Shown here piece by piece: positions 21,876-32,539 of a stretch of DNA of 64,000 nt; the first letter of the stretch is position 1, and the number at the start of each line of letters is the position of its first letter. A model generated the notes under the pieces. The model searched no databases. It was not told the origin of the DNA and was given only the letters and a program-made list of their open reading frames with translations. The DNA lies in NCBI GenBank assembly GCA_017654935.2, contig CM065690.1, forward strand, positions 17,285,232 through 17,349,231, in the 5' to 3' direction. The translations under genes were made by a program, and so were the position numbers. This stretch comes from Phymorhynchus buccinoides. Taxonomy: Eukaryota > Mollusca > Gastropoda > Neogastropoda > Raphitomidae.

Positions 21876-21992
21876 GTTGAAGGATCCAGTGAAAAAGGAA
21901 GTCCTAGATATATAAATAATAACCCCTCATCCTCACAGCAAACGGCAAACTAATATAAGGACTTGGAGTGGAGCGGTATGGTACTATGGTAC

Positions 21993-22149
21993 CTGAAGCA
22001 GACGCAGAACTGGTCAAAATCGATCCAGCGGGTGTTGGGTTTGGAGGCGGAGGTGGACGAAGCCCCCTCCTCCCCCTGATTCTGCTGAGATTTGTCCTCC
22101 GCGTTCCCCTCCTCCATCCCCTCGGGATGCAGAAGGAGGCTCTCTGGTT
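21993..22149 (-). CDS. ADGB: ADGB exon, WIDFDQFCVCF block
   Basis: Acceptor TATTTTTCAG and donor GTACCA. It encodes EPESLLLHPEGMEEGNAED, later ASKPNTRWIDFDQFCVCF. The W-x-DF..FCVCF motif is a strong androglobin marker and opens the second calpain-like part. The last codon is split with the next exon. Confidence 0.94.
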
Positions 22150-22168
22150 CTGAAAAATAATAAATGAA

Positions 22169-22323
22169 GATAATGATATGAGCAGTCATCGTGGGATGGC
22201 CTATCTGAGTATCTCAAAAGCAAAAATGGGAAAGGGATGCGGCAAGATAATGATATGAGCAGTCATCGAGGGATGGCCTATCTGAGTATCTCAAAAGCAA
22301 AAATGGGAAAGGGATGCGGCAAG
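22169..22323. repeat. 77-bp tandem duplication in ADGB intron
   Basis: GATAATGATATGAGCAGTCA through GGGATGCGGCAA occurs twice in tandem, with one visible change (CATCGTGGG to CATCGAGGG). Near-identity implies a recent event. Confidence 0.9.
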
Positions 22324-22329
22324 AACCTT

Positions 22330-23040
22330 CGATATGCTGTCTGTTCAGATCAGTCCGTGACATATGAAGGTTCTTGCTCTGTCAAGACCCACAGTAGCTT
22401 TTCTCAGCTCCTTTCAGTTCATGCCTTTTTGTTAACACTCGTCACCAGCATAAACCAATTTAAAGTGTTTTTTATCCATTAGGCTTTCATTGTTTTATTG
22501 TGGTATACCACTTGTAAGGTCTTTTCCTATCCCTAACCCAAATCAATTATAAGAATATTTGCCTCTCTTAAAAGAAATAACTCGAAACAAATAGCTCTTT
22601 GTGGAAAAACTGACAGGAGCCAGAATAAGGGGAATTCGTGTCCTGTGGACCTCATCGATCTGCCCCAACGAAGTCATTTTTAGGACGTAAAAGTTGGCTG
22701 GGGTTTGTTAGTTAGTTGGGGTGTTGTTGTTTTTTTTGGGGGGGTAAATCCGGTAGTCCTACGTGCCACGAATCCCACGTGTCCATGGTCCTACTCACCC
22801 TAGCCCTAGGGCTAATGCTACATAGGATTAATGGCACGTAGGTGTGTTGACACGTAGGACCGATATCACGTAGGTCTGTCTGGACGCTCCCTGTTTTGGT
22901 TTCTATTATTGTTTCGTTTTGTGTTAATATAAAGCGTTTTCATTTGCCTTAGTTCATCGCGTAGAGTTGTGTGTTTTGTGTGTGCAATAATTAAGACATT
23001 GACAATAGTTATTATTAGCACACCCGTTTGTCCCATGGTG
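22330..23040. other. ADGB intron, no gene seen
   Basis: Unique intron sequence, with short repeats of CACGTAGG at about 22760-22880 (TACGTGCCACGAATCCCACG). A (CA)n array follows at 23045-23175. Confidence 0.5.
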
Positions 23041-23135
23041 GATACACACCACACACACACACACACACACACAACAACGCGCAGCGCACCGCACGTGCAC
23101 ACACACACACAACACATACACACCACACACACACA

Positions 23136-23176
<41 letters not shown>

Positions 23177-23202
23177 CTTCTTAAAGAAAGAAAACGTATT
23201 AC

Positions 23203-23356
23203 CTTTGTCAACTTTGTCCTTGTTGTGGTCCTTCTTGTCTTCGGCCTCGTCCCGAACCCTGCTGACCTTAGACTCGGTCCTCTTCAGGCCTTTGCTCTTA
23301 GGATCGTTCTTCATGATGGACACACGCTCCCCCTTTTGCCCCTTCCCTGTGGACAA
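23203..23356 (-). CDS. ADGB: ADGB exon, lysine-rich linker 3
   Basis: Acceptor TTCTTCTTCAG and donor GTAATA. It encodes LSTGKGQKGERVSIMKNDPK, later VRDEAEDKKDHNKDKVDK. Charged and probably disordered. The phase joins the next exon (G plus AA to Glu). Confidence 0.86.
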
Positions 23357-23385
23357 CTGAAGAAGAAGAAAAAGTTGTAGTCACT

Positions 23386-24296
23386 GCACCTCAATTGCGC
23401 CTATTTTGTATTATCCCTATACTCAACTGTGCATGGGTCAATTAAGCGCCTTCTGTAGGCCTAGTCATCAATTGCGCCCGTTATAATGGTTGAAATGGTT
23501 CGTGAGACAATTAGAATTTTTAATGGAAGTTTTGCATACAATGAGATAATTGTTTCAGCAGATAGAGAAAACATTCCTTATAAAGATACAGAAATTGGGA
23601 TTTTAATAGCTTTTTCCGATTTTGATTATATTATAATCATCTGAATTTTAACTTCTAAGAGATATCACTTGCAGAAACCAGGCGCAATTGATGCATACAC
23701 CCGAAGAGGCGCAGTTGAGTAATTTCCAAATAGGCGCAATTGAGTGGTAACCGTGGTAGTTTACACCACCACCACCACCACCCTGCGGTTATGACTCAAT
23801 TACCCCTATTTGAAAATTACTCAATTGCGCCTATTTGAAAATTACTCAATTGCGCCTATTTGAAAATTACTCAATTGCACCTATTTGAAAATAACTCAAT
23901 TGCGTCTATTTGAGGATTACTCATTTGCGTCTATTTGAGGATTACTCAATTGCGTCTATTTGAAGAGTACTCAATGGCGCCTATTTAAAAATGACTGAAT
24001 TGCCCCTATTTGAAAAATTACTCAATTGCTCCTATTTGAAAATTACTCAATTGCGCCGATCCGGTTGTGCACATGAATCGCGCCTGGTTTCCGCAGTTGG
24101 TGTGTGTTACAAGTTAAAAACTACAGATGACTTCAAAATCAAAAACTGTTTGCTCTATCTCCTGAATCGAAAACATCAATTTATGCCAAACTTCCATTAG
24201 GACTGTCCAGATTTATCATGAACCATTTCACTCATTTCAACGGACGCAATGGATTATTACAACGGACGCAATCGGCACAGGGCGCAATTGAGATGC
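23386..24296. mobile_element. Foldback element with a minisatellite core
   Basis: Outer ends CACCTCAATTGCGCC and GGCGCAATTGAGATG are inverted. Inner arms about 23480-23540 and 24190-24240 are also inverted (TTGAAATGGTTC...GAAG against CTTCC...GAACCATTTCA). The core (about 23805-24055) is a 25-bp tandem repeat, TCAATTGCGCCTATTTGAAA, about ten copies, that repeats the end motif CTCAATTGCGCC. Confidence 0.8.
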
Positions 24297-24299
24297 CCC

Positions 24300-24490
24300 T
24301 CATTGGCCGGAGAAAAAAATATTGTTATGAGTCTTAAGAACAAAGGCATGAAAAATGGACCGGTAAGGCATGAAGACATTAGATGACAGTAAGCAAAATG
24401 AAAAAAGCAGTCAAAGTGAGCGCCAGATTATTGGTTGTTACAAGCACAGAACTTCCAGAAAGTGGCAGAACTATTTGTACGACCCACCCA
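24300..24490 (+). mobile_element. SINE-like repeat S1, copy at 24.3 kb
   Basis: A partial copy sharing GGACCGGTAAGGCATGAAGA, AGATGACAGTAAGCAAAATG and TTACAAGCACAGAACTTCC. It is followed by a repeat word CCGCGGACGAGGTTATATTA that recurs at 24763-24790. Confidence 0.7.
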
Positions 24491-24790
24491 CCGCGGACGA
24501 GGTTATATTATAATGCAGATTGGTAGATTTTTTAAAAATTAATCTTACTATCTATATAACTTAATACTTACCAACACTCAAAACAATTGCATACATACTG
24601 ATTAGCTGGAAGAACCAAAGCGTTTAACGTTTGTTGCCATAGTAACCCTAAAAAGGGAAACCACCCTTGTGACAGTAGTAGAATGCTACCTCCCATTACT
24701 ACTTCCTGTCACTGTGTGTCACTTCCTGTTTAATCCCATTGCTATTTTTATAAGCATCAGCCCCGCGGACGGGGTTATATTATAATGCAG
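24490..24790. repeat. Segment bounded by direct copies of a 30-bp word
   Basis: CGCGGACGAGGTTATATTAT at 24495 and CGCGGACGGGGTTATATTAT at 24765 are direct repeats with AATGCAGATT following. The segment between may be an internal part of a larger element or a tandem duplication. Confidence 0.5.
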
Positions 24791-24800
24791 ATTTAATTAC

Positions 24801-24890
24801 CTCGTGTTCTGCAGACTTGTCTCGTTTGGCAGATTTAACCTTATTCTTCCTAGTGCCCTTGGCTTCCTCTGTCTCCTCTGGTGGCACCTC
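24801..24890 (-). CDS. ADGB: ADGB exon, EVPPEETEEAKG
   Basis: 30 whole codons, EVPPEETEEAKGTRKNKVKS then AKRDKSAEHE, between TTTCAAG and donor GTAATT. Charged linker, phase 0 on both sides, which fits the next exon. Confidence 0.85.
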
Positions 24891-25369
24891 CTTGAAATTT
24901 AAAAAAACCGCACACGTTAGCGCGTGCACGCACACGTACACACTGCGCCTACACAATACACACACACACACACATAAAGCAAACAAGCGTGCGCGCACGC
25001 ATACACACAAACGCAAGCTTGCGTGCCAGCACACATGTGCACACACACACGCACACACACACTCACTCACACTCACTCACACACACTCACTCACACACAC
25101 TCACTCACACACACACACACCAATGTAGTTCAGCATACAAAGCCAAATATAGTGAGTGTTTGCAGTTGCTCGGATAACTGTAGTCTGTAATGCACTCGTA
25201 CTGAAAATGGTCATCTCAGTCCAAATTAGTCAATAAAAAAATAACCCAGAAATATCCATTATAGTTAGCAGAACCATTAAAGGCCCTCGTAATGTAATGG
25301 CCATCTCAGTCCAATTTTGTCCATAACAATAGTGGGGGTTTTGTCCATCTAGGCCTACATACAATGCAT

Positions 25370-25563
25370 GTCCTTGCCTCTCGGTCCGAGCACTGCTGGG
25401 CGATGTCAGTCTCGGAGGGGGGCTGGGTGGTGGTGGTGGTAGTGGCGGTGAACTCCTCAGGCACCACCTCCCTTTCCGACAACTGCTCGTCGATCTCCTC
25501 GATGGAGTTGGTCTTGCGGTTCCTCAGCAAACCCCGCTCCAGGAAGCTGATGGTGCGATACCT
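25370..25563 (-). CDS. ADGB: ADGB exon, YRTISFLERGLLRN block (ends uncertain)
   Basis: It encodes YRTISFLERGLLRNRKTNSI, then EEIDEQLSEREVVPEEFTA, a Thr run, and QPPSETDIAQQCSDRE. It corresponds to the MHFVRSLIKKGIPP part of human ADGB. The acceptor is probably GCCCACCAG. The donor is either GTATGT at about 25358 after ARTCI, or a GC-type donor after GACCGAGAG. The phase with the previous exon is unresolved. Confidence 0.75.
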
Positions 25564-25747
25564 GGTGGGCAACGCACAGCCGTAAACACGATTGCCGCCT
25601 TGGCTTGGGGCCATGCCAGACCAATATTAATTGACATAGGCTAGAACACCGAGGCTACATCAAATGTTGTTATGTTCTGCATAGTTATGCGGGGATTGTC
25701 TTTAGCCATGACAAGCTCCTAGCATAACATCATCAGTCTCCAAAATC

Positions 25748-25900
25748 CCCCGAAGTCGGAGTGTGGCTGCCCCACGTGGCGCGGGGTAATCAAAAACGGT
25801 CACACACGTAATGTTCTCATCCTCAGATGATGCATTTGTACCATAATGTTCAAGTGATACGGCTGGTCGGATGATCACTGGAATCTTTTAGCCAGGGTAC
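25748..25900 (-). mobile_element. Dispersed repeat R2, copy 1
   Basis: Contains CCCGAAGTCGGAGTGTGGCT, GGGGTAATCAAAAACGGTC and AATGTTCTCATCC. The reverse complement recurs at 38142-38285, so it is an interspersed family. Confidence 0.7.
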
Positions 25901-26059
25901 GACATTTATTTATTAATAGAGACAAGATCATCGCCAACATCCTAATAGTTCTTCTTCTTCTTATGCGTTCCCAGGACATATGGCCACAATGGGCAAGGTA
26001 GGCCTACGTATGTGTCCGGTTTTCAGTCTTCACTGGTCTACCCGCTGCATACAGCCGAC

Positions 26060-26345
26060 ACATTCCGATTTCGGAGGAGCTCAAAGAAGAAAAATTATTT
26101 GGAAGAGTTTTTATTAAAAAGGCAGGAGAATGGGCCAATAACTAATGAATAAATCAGAAAGATAGTAGATGATAGCAAGCAAAGAGAAAAGGCAGAGTCA
26201 CAGAGAGTGACAGATTTGAGGAAGTTACAAGCGCAGAAGTTCCAGAATGTGGGGGAACTCTTTTTACGAAAGATTCCCCAGTATCCCCACGGGGAGAGAC
26301 TCGTGGGTGGATGGGGCGGGGTCGTCCAGCTCCCCGTATGTAGGC
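26060..26345 (+). mobile_element. SINE-like repeat S1, copy at 26 kb
   Basis: One of the longer copies. It shares AAAGATAGTAGATGATAGCA, GGAAGTTACAAGCGCAGAAG, TATCCCCACGGGGAGAGACT and a tail GGTCGTCCAGCTCCCCGTAT. It shows the sequence around the 2735-3406 insertion site in uninterrupted form. Confidence 0.78.
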
Positions 26346-26739
26346 ACGAGGCATCCACCGACTGCCCCATCTTAGTAGTGAGTTTCACAACTGAAAGAGA
26401 CAACTTATCCACGGATTATCAAGGTTCTTACGCGTGTATCCTCCAGCCGTGGGCAGTACAGGCAGCGCTGTATACTCCCAGTTTAACTTTAACGTAAAGG
26501 TCAAAAGAAAAAAAAGAATAAAATCAAAACAATATTAATTTTCATTATAAAAAAAACACCATAACAATGGAAGTGGAAAGTAATATTCTCCAAGCTGTAA
26601 ATTTCTAAAGATCTCCATTTGACTTTCAACGAATCACACATTTTACTAATCTATAAAATGTGATAGACTGGAGACTATGTAGATACCCCCATCTACATTT
26701 AAAGTAATGTCCTACATGACTTCGGTCGAAAGGACGTAA

Positions 26740-27080
26740 AACAAAACAATTCCAGACTAGGTACGGTTAGGATAGGGGAGAAGGGTGAAGGAAATGGAGG
26801 GGGTGTAGTGTAGTCGGTTGGACTTAAGCAAGGGAAAGGGAAAGAGGTTATCAGAAGAAGAAGAAATTGTGTTTAACGTCCTCCAACCCGGTCCAGGTAC
26901 ACGAGGGACATTTATTTTTAGACATACAGATAGTGGGGTCGATCCTGGAGGTACTGCATTACCAGGAAAGACCGTCGCCATCGTGAATAGAGTATAGTAT
27001 AGTTTGTGTATACTACAGAGGGCAGTGGAAAGACCCGGTTTTTTTATATTGTTAAATGTGTGAAAGAGGTTATCGCACCT
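26740..27080. other. ADGB intron with repeat-like segment, no gene seen
   Basis: AGAAGAAGAAGAAATTGTGT then TTAACGTCCTCCAACCCGGT suggests a further dispersed repeat, since TTTAACGTC also occurs near 40.43 and 52.98 kb. No coding support. Confidence 0.45.
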
Positions 27081-27089
27081 GCTTCTCCG

Positions 27090-27395
27090 TATTTTCTTCT
27101 TCGTCGTCGTTCGCTCAACCAGTTTCCTGTTATATGAGCGTAGATGCGTCATGCTGCAGTTATGCGTCTAACTAAGAAATAGTTAGGCCCAGCTTGTCCG
27201 ACTTCGGCTGAAGAAATCTTTGTAAAAATTTATAGAAAACAAGGCAGGAGAATGGACCAGTAAGGCAGAAAGATAGCAGACGGCAGTGGGAAAAGGCAGT
27301 CAAAGAGAGTGACATATTTGAGGAAGTTACAAGCACAGAACTTCCAGAAGGTGGGGGAACTATTTGTACGAAGACACCCCCCCCCTCCCCCCCAA
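27090..27395 (+). mobile_element. SINE-like repeat S1, copy at 27 kb
   Basis: A near full-length copy from TCGTTCGCTCAACCAGTTTC to TTGTACGAAGACACCCCCC. It includes TGCGTCATGCTGCAG and AAAGATAGCAGACGGCAGTG. Confidence 0.8.
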
Positions 27396-27530
27396 GCACG
27401 GGGGAGCTTCTCCTTGTCAACTCCACCTTCCTACTCCCTACTCCCCTTACCTCCTACCTTACCCCTGCGGTCTACCACATAAACAAGAAAGAGAGAAAAA
27501 AAAACCTATTGATCAAGTAATCACATAAAA

Positions 27531-28375
27531 ACAGCTACTGACGTGTTGGTGGGGACGGGAACATGGTATCAGATACAGGCGCAATATGAATAATGATAAA
27601 AACAGCTACTGACGTGTTGGAGGGGATGGGGACATGGTATCAGATACAGGCGCAATATGAATAATGATACAAAAAACCAGCTACTGACGTGTTGGTGGGG
27701 ACGGGAACATGGTATCAGATACAGGCGCAATATGAATAATGATACAAAAAACCAGCTACTGACGTGTTGGTGGGGACGGGAACATGGTATCAGATACAGG
27801 CGCAATATGAATAATGATACAAAAAACCAGCTACTGACGTGTTGGAGGGGATGGGGACATGGTGTCAGATACAGGCGCAATATGAATAATGATACAAACA
27901 GCTACTGACGTGTTGGTGGGGATGGGGACATGGTATCAGATAGATACAGGCGCAATATGAATAATGATAAAAACAGCTACTGACGTGTTGGAGGGGATGG
28001 GGACATGGTATCAGATACAGGCGCAATATGAATAATGATAAAAACAGCTACTGACGTGTTGGAGGGGATGGGGACATGGTATCAGATAGATACAGGCGCA
28101 ATATGAATAATGATACAAACAGCTACTGGCGTGTTGGTGGGGATGGGGACATGGTATCAGATAGATACAGGCGCAATATGAATAATGATACAAACAGCTA
28201 CTGGCGTGTTGGTGGGGATGGCAACATGGTATCAGATACAGGCGCAATATGAATAATGATTTTTAAAAAACCAGCTACTGACGTGTTGGTGGGGATGGGG
28301 ACATGGTATCAGATACAGGTGCAATATGAATAATGATACAAACAGCTACTGACGTGTTGGTGGGGATGGGGACAT
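27531..28375 (-). repeat. Minisatellite built from an ADGB exon end and its donor
   Basis: Twelve units of about 70-77 bp, the last being the true exon end at 28350. Each unit contains, on the minus strand, CCCACCAACACGTCAGTAGC (exon end plus donor) followed by intron sequence with TCATTATTCATATTGCGCC. Variants include ACGTCA to ACGCCA, and AACCAGC against AAACAGC. Confidence 0.92.
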
Positions 28376-28447
28376 GGTTGACGTTGTAGTTGATGAATGC
28401 TGAGGTCATCTCCAGGCATTGGATGTCTTTGGGGGGCTCCTCTTCAA
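28350..28447 (-). CDS. ADGB: ADGB exon, FINYNVNHVPIPT block
   Basis: Acceptor TGTTAACAG and donor GTAGCT. It encodes EEEPPKDIQCLEMTSAFINY then NVNHVPIPTNTS, matching LEISSPFLNYRMTPFTIPTE in human ADGB. The incoming phase is right. Its last about 30 nt plus the donor are the start of a minisatellite of 11 more copies. The outgoing phase (0) does not match the next exon as placed. Confidence 0.9.
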
Positions 28448-28850
28448 CTGTTAACACACAAACAAACACATGTGTACGAATATACAGAAAAACGCGTACG
28501 CACGCACACACACACACACACACACGTGCACAAGCACAAGCACACGTTGACAGACACACATGAATATGCGCATACACACACACGCGCGCGCACGCGCACA
28601 CACATACAATTGACAAACACATAGGGAAGCGCGCATAGGCCTACATGTGTACAAATATACAGAAACGCATACGCGCACACACACACTGACACAGACAGGC
28701 ACATAAACATGCGCACACACACAATTAATACAAACACATATGGACACACATACATGTGTATAAATACACAGAAACGCATACGCGCACAAGAACACACACA
28801 TACATACATGCGCGTGCGCACATAACACAACACATGCGCGCAACATGGAT
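28440..28850. repeat. CA/CG-rich microsatellite block
   Basis: Alternating purine-pyrimidine sequence (CACACA, CGCGCG, CATACG). It may adopt Z-DNA. Overlapping open frames are artefacts. Confidence 0.9.
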
Positions 28851-29059
28851 TTCTCTCTTTTTTCTTCATTATTTGTTTTGGTTTTGTGATATTATTCTTG
28901 TTTGCTGGTACACGGGCTAATAAAGCAAGAAGCAAAGCCTGCAACAACTCGCTCATAGTAATGTGTGCTCATATTTGTATCATCGTACAAAGTTTGGTTG
29001 CGCTAGTATTGATTTTGTAGTTTTTGAGAAAATCACAAGGTTAAAGCTTTTCACTACGC

Positions 29060-29430
29060 ACGCACACACAAACGAAAATGAAGGTCAACAAATGTCAAGG
29101 TCACTGGGGTCGAAAATGCTGCCGAGTACCTGGTTTTCTAGTATCCTCACTCAAGTAAGAAGCAAATAGGCAGGGCGAGGTGTGTATGTGCGTTCCAGTC
29201 ACTGCTGCCCAAACAAAAGGGCAAAGTTCGAAAATGAAGGTCATTGGTCAAAGGTCAAGGTCACTGGAGCCGAAAATGCTGCCAAGCAACTGACACGTTA
29301 ACGCTTGAACGGAGGGACCTAGAACTCTCAAATATTGCATGTACTTAGGATATCAAAGCCACATTAAAAAATGAAGGTCATTGGCCAAAGGTCAAGGTCA
29401 CTGGAGCCGAAAATGCTGTGGAGCACCTGG
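29060..29430 (+). repeat. Three repeats with TCAAGGTCA words
   Basis: The units at about 29074, 29232 and 29369 share AAAATGAAGGTCA...GTCAAGGTCACTGG then GAAAATGCTG. The two later ones hold AAAGGTCAAGGTCACTGG, a direct repeat of the AGGTCA hexamer. Confidence 0.85.
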
Positions 29431-29870
29431 TTAATATAACTCTATCTCCTCTCTCTCCCTCCCTCTCTCTCTTTTTTTTACGCGTTGGACTGTAGAGGGG
29501 AAGTATTGTTTTTTATTTTGATCTTGATGTGTGTGTTTTTATTTTTTGCTCCTTCTGTTGCCTACTTTTTGCTCCTTTTGCTATATTTGATGTTTGCTGT
29601 TTAATTGCTTGTCTGTGTTGATAAAGGCGCATTCGCCGAAATATCCAGTAGTTTTTGTTTTGTCTCTTGTGAATAAAATAACGTCACTTTGCACTTGTCG
29701 TGTAGTTGTTTGTTTGTTGTATCTTTATTTTACCTTTATAAAATAACGGTTTCGTTACCAGCCACGTGGCAAAGCACTGCAGTGAAAATGCTACTGTGTG
29801 GCTGGTGATCTAGCGTCTTAACGCTCTAGTTCTTCATGGGTCTGACGTGTTTCCTGGTTTTTAATCCTAC

Positions 29871-29960
29871 CTCAGGCCTCTCCATTTTCTTCCTGGGTCT
29901 GATGAGCTTCGGGGTGGGGACCACATCGGGGGGGGGGGGCGGGGGCAGCTCCATGGATCA
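29871..29960 (-). repeat. Truncated copy B of the ADGB WKLIRP exon
   Basis: A second copy with PKLIRPRKKMERP and donor GTAGGA. A poly-C run replaces part of the Pro-coding stretch. It is more diverged than copy A. Confidence 0.8.
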
Positions 29961-30029
29961 TGACAATGTCTTTATTGTTGTAGGTTCCTTAACATGTGAA
30001 AAAGACTTTAAATACTCGTTTAACCTTAC

Positions 30030-30128
30030 CTCTTGGTTCATCAGTAGGCCTCTCCTTCTTCCTTCTGGGTCTGGTGAGCTTCCAGTCGAGGAGCACATCG
30101 GGGGACGGGGGCAGCTCCATGGAGCAGG
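30030..30128 (-). repeat. Truncated copy A of the ADGB WKLIRP exon
   Basis: It repeats CSMELPPSPDVLLDWKLTRP then RRKKERPTDEPR and a donor GTAAGG, which is closer to consensus than the real exon's GTTAGT. The first half of the exon and its acceptor are missing. The frame is open. Confidence 0.85.
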
Positions 30129-30216
30129 ATAATGAATTTACAACCGTAGGGTTTGCTTAATAATTTTTTATGTGCTAGGAAGAAAAACAAACAACTTGAT
30201 AATCTGTTACACTAAC

Positions 30217-30394
30217 CTCTTGGTTCATCGGTAGGTCTCTCCTTCTTCTTCCTGGGTCTGATGAGCTTCCATGCGGGGACCACCTCGGGTGTTGGAGGCA
30301 GCTCCATGGAGCAGGACCGGGTCTGGGTGATGCACACGGGGTGCGGGTACAAGTGGGACAGTCCGTTCTGTCGGAGACGCTCGCTAGCATCCGC
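30217..30394 (-). CDS. ADGB: ADGB exon, WKLIRPRKKK block
   Basis: Acceptor TTATTCTCAG and donor GTTAGT. It encodes ADASERLRQNGLSHLYPHPV, then CITQTRSCSMELPPTPEVVP and AWKLIRPRKKKERPTDEPR. It matches the LREYGLSHICSHPV...RSRSC...PPWKLIR region of human ADGB. Two 5'-truncated copies follow downstream. Confidence 0.92.
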
Positions 30395-30473
30395 CTGAGA
30401 ATAAAATAACAGCTTAATTGTACCCAAAAAAATGAGCGAGTGTGGGTCGGCTCTGGGTGATGCACAAAGTAAT

Positions 30474-31810
30474 CTAGTATGGTATGGTATGGCATGGTAT
30501 GGTATGGCATGGTATGATATGGTATGGTATGGTATGTATGGTTATGGTATGGCATGGCATGGTATGGTATGATACGGTATGGTATGGTATGGCATGGTAT
30601 GGTATGGCTATGGCATGATATGATATGGTATGATATGGTATGGTCTGGTATGGTACGGCATGGTATGGTATGGTCATCGTATGATATGATATGATATATG
30701 GTATGGCATATGGTATGGTATGGTATGGTATGGTATGATATGATACGGTCTGGATTGTAATGGTCTGGTATGGTATGGTGTGGTCTAGTATCATATGGTA
30801 TGGTATGGCATGGTTTGGTTTGGTATTGTATTGAATGGTTTGGTATGGTATGGTATGGTATGATATGGTATGGCATGGTATGGTATGGCATGGCATGACA
30901 TGGTATGGTATGGTATGGTATGGTATGGTATGGTATGGTATGGTATGGTATGGTATGGTATGGTATGGTATGGCATGACATGGTATGGTATGGTATGGTA
31001 TGGTATGGTATGGTATGGTATAGTATGGTATGGTATGGTATTGTATGGTATGGTATGGTATAGTATTGTATGGCATGGTATGGTATGGCATGGTACGGCA
31101 TAGCATGGTAGACTATTGTATGGTATGGTATGGTATGTTATATGCTATAGCGTGGTAGACTATTGTATAGTATGGTATGGTATGTTATGATATGGTATAG
31201 CATGGTAGACTATTGTATGGTATGGTATGGTATGGTATAGCATGGTAGACTATTGTATGGTATGGTATGGTATGTTATGATATGGCATAGCATGGTAGAC
31301 TATTGTATGGTATGGTATAGCATGGTAGACTATTGTATGGTATGGTATGCTATGGTATGGTATGGCATAGTATTGTATGGCATGGTATGGCATGCTATGG
31401 TATAGTATGGCATCGTATGGTATAGCATGGTAGACTATTGTATGGTATGGTATGGTATGTTATGATATGGTATAGCATGGTAGACTATTGTATGGTATGG
31501 TATGCTATGGTATGGTATGGCATAGTATTGTATGGCATGGTATGGTATGCTATGGTATAGTATGGCATCGTATGGTATAGCATGGTAGACTATTGTATGG
31601 TATGGTATGGTATGTTATGATATGGCATAGCATGGTAGACTATTGTATGGTGTGGTATGGCATGGTATAGCATGGTAGACTGTTGTATGGTATGGTATGG
31701 TATGGTATGGTATAGCATGGTAGACTATTGTATGGGATGGTATGGTATGGAATGGTATGGTATAGCATGGTAGACTATTGTATGGTATGGTATGGTATGG
31801 TATAGTATAA
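30474..31810 (+). repeat. TATGG pentanucleotide satellite
   Basis: About 1.3 kb of TATGG with variants (CATGG, GATATGG). From about 31100 a longer period appears, marked by AGCATGGTAGACTATTGTAT, repeated about a dozen times. The array lies between two ADGB exons whose phases I could not join. Confidence 0.95.
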
Positions 31811-31944
31811 TGTTGCTAGTCACAATGACACCAGACACCGGACTATTCCAGCTCTTATCGACTTTTCGGAAGCGTTCACTGTAAACAATAATAAAAATTA
31901 TTTTGTGGGTAGTTGTGGTGGTGCACGCGCGCAGGCATACACGT

Positions 31945-32203
<259 letters not shown>

Positions 32204-32364
32204 GAAAGAAAGGGGGAGACAGACAGACAGACAGACATAGACCGTGCACATATATATATATGTGCACGGGGGTATTTTTTAAAGTTGTTTAGATCCATCA
32301 GGTTCGGGGGGTGATCATTACCATCGAGAAGGAGGGAGGAGGGGGCAATTACTATCAGGGGGGG

Positions 32365-32395
<31 letters not shown>

Positions 32396-32407
32396 AACAC
32401 GACTCAC

Positions 32408-32524
32408 CATCAGAGCCAGCTGGGAAACCTTTTTTGCCCAGCCCCCCGAACATGGCGAAAACGACCACCTCGGGCTTTTCCGGAATAGCTGGGGGCTCCT
32501 CCACTACCACCACCATCCTCTCCT
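32408..32524 (-). CDS. ADGB: ADGB exon, KPEVVVFAMF block
   Basis: Acceptor TTTCTTTCAG and donor GTGAGT. It encodes ERMVVVVEEPPAIPEKPE then VVVFAMFGGLGKKGFPAGSD. The incoming phase agrees. The outgoing phase (1 nt) does not match the next exon as I placed it (phase 0), so a small unseen exon, an alternative splice site or an error lies between. Confidence 0.75.
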
Positions 32525-32539
32525 CTGAAAGAAAACAAA

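Noticed and set aside
27531..28375. CRISPR array (regular repeats of about 75 bp)
   Set aside because: Eukaryotic context, no unique spacers, units are homologous to the neighbouring exon end.
30175..31106. Long Tyr/His/Thr/Ile-repeat frames of 200-308 residues
   Set aside because: Produced by the TATGG pentanucleotide array.
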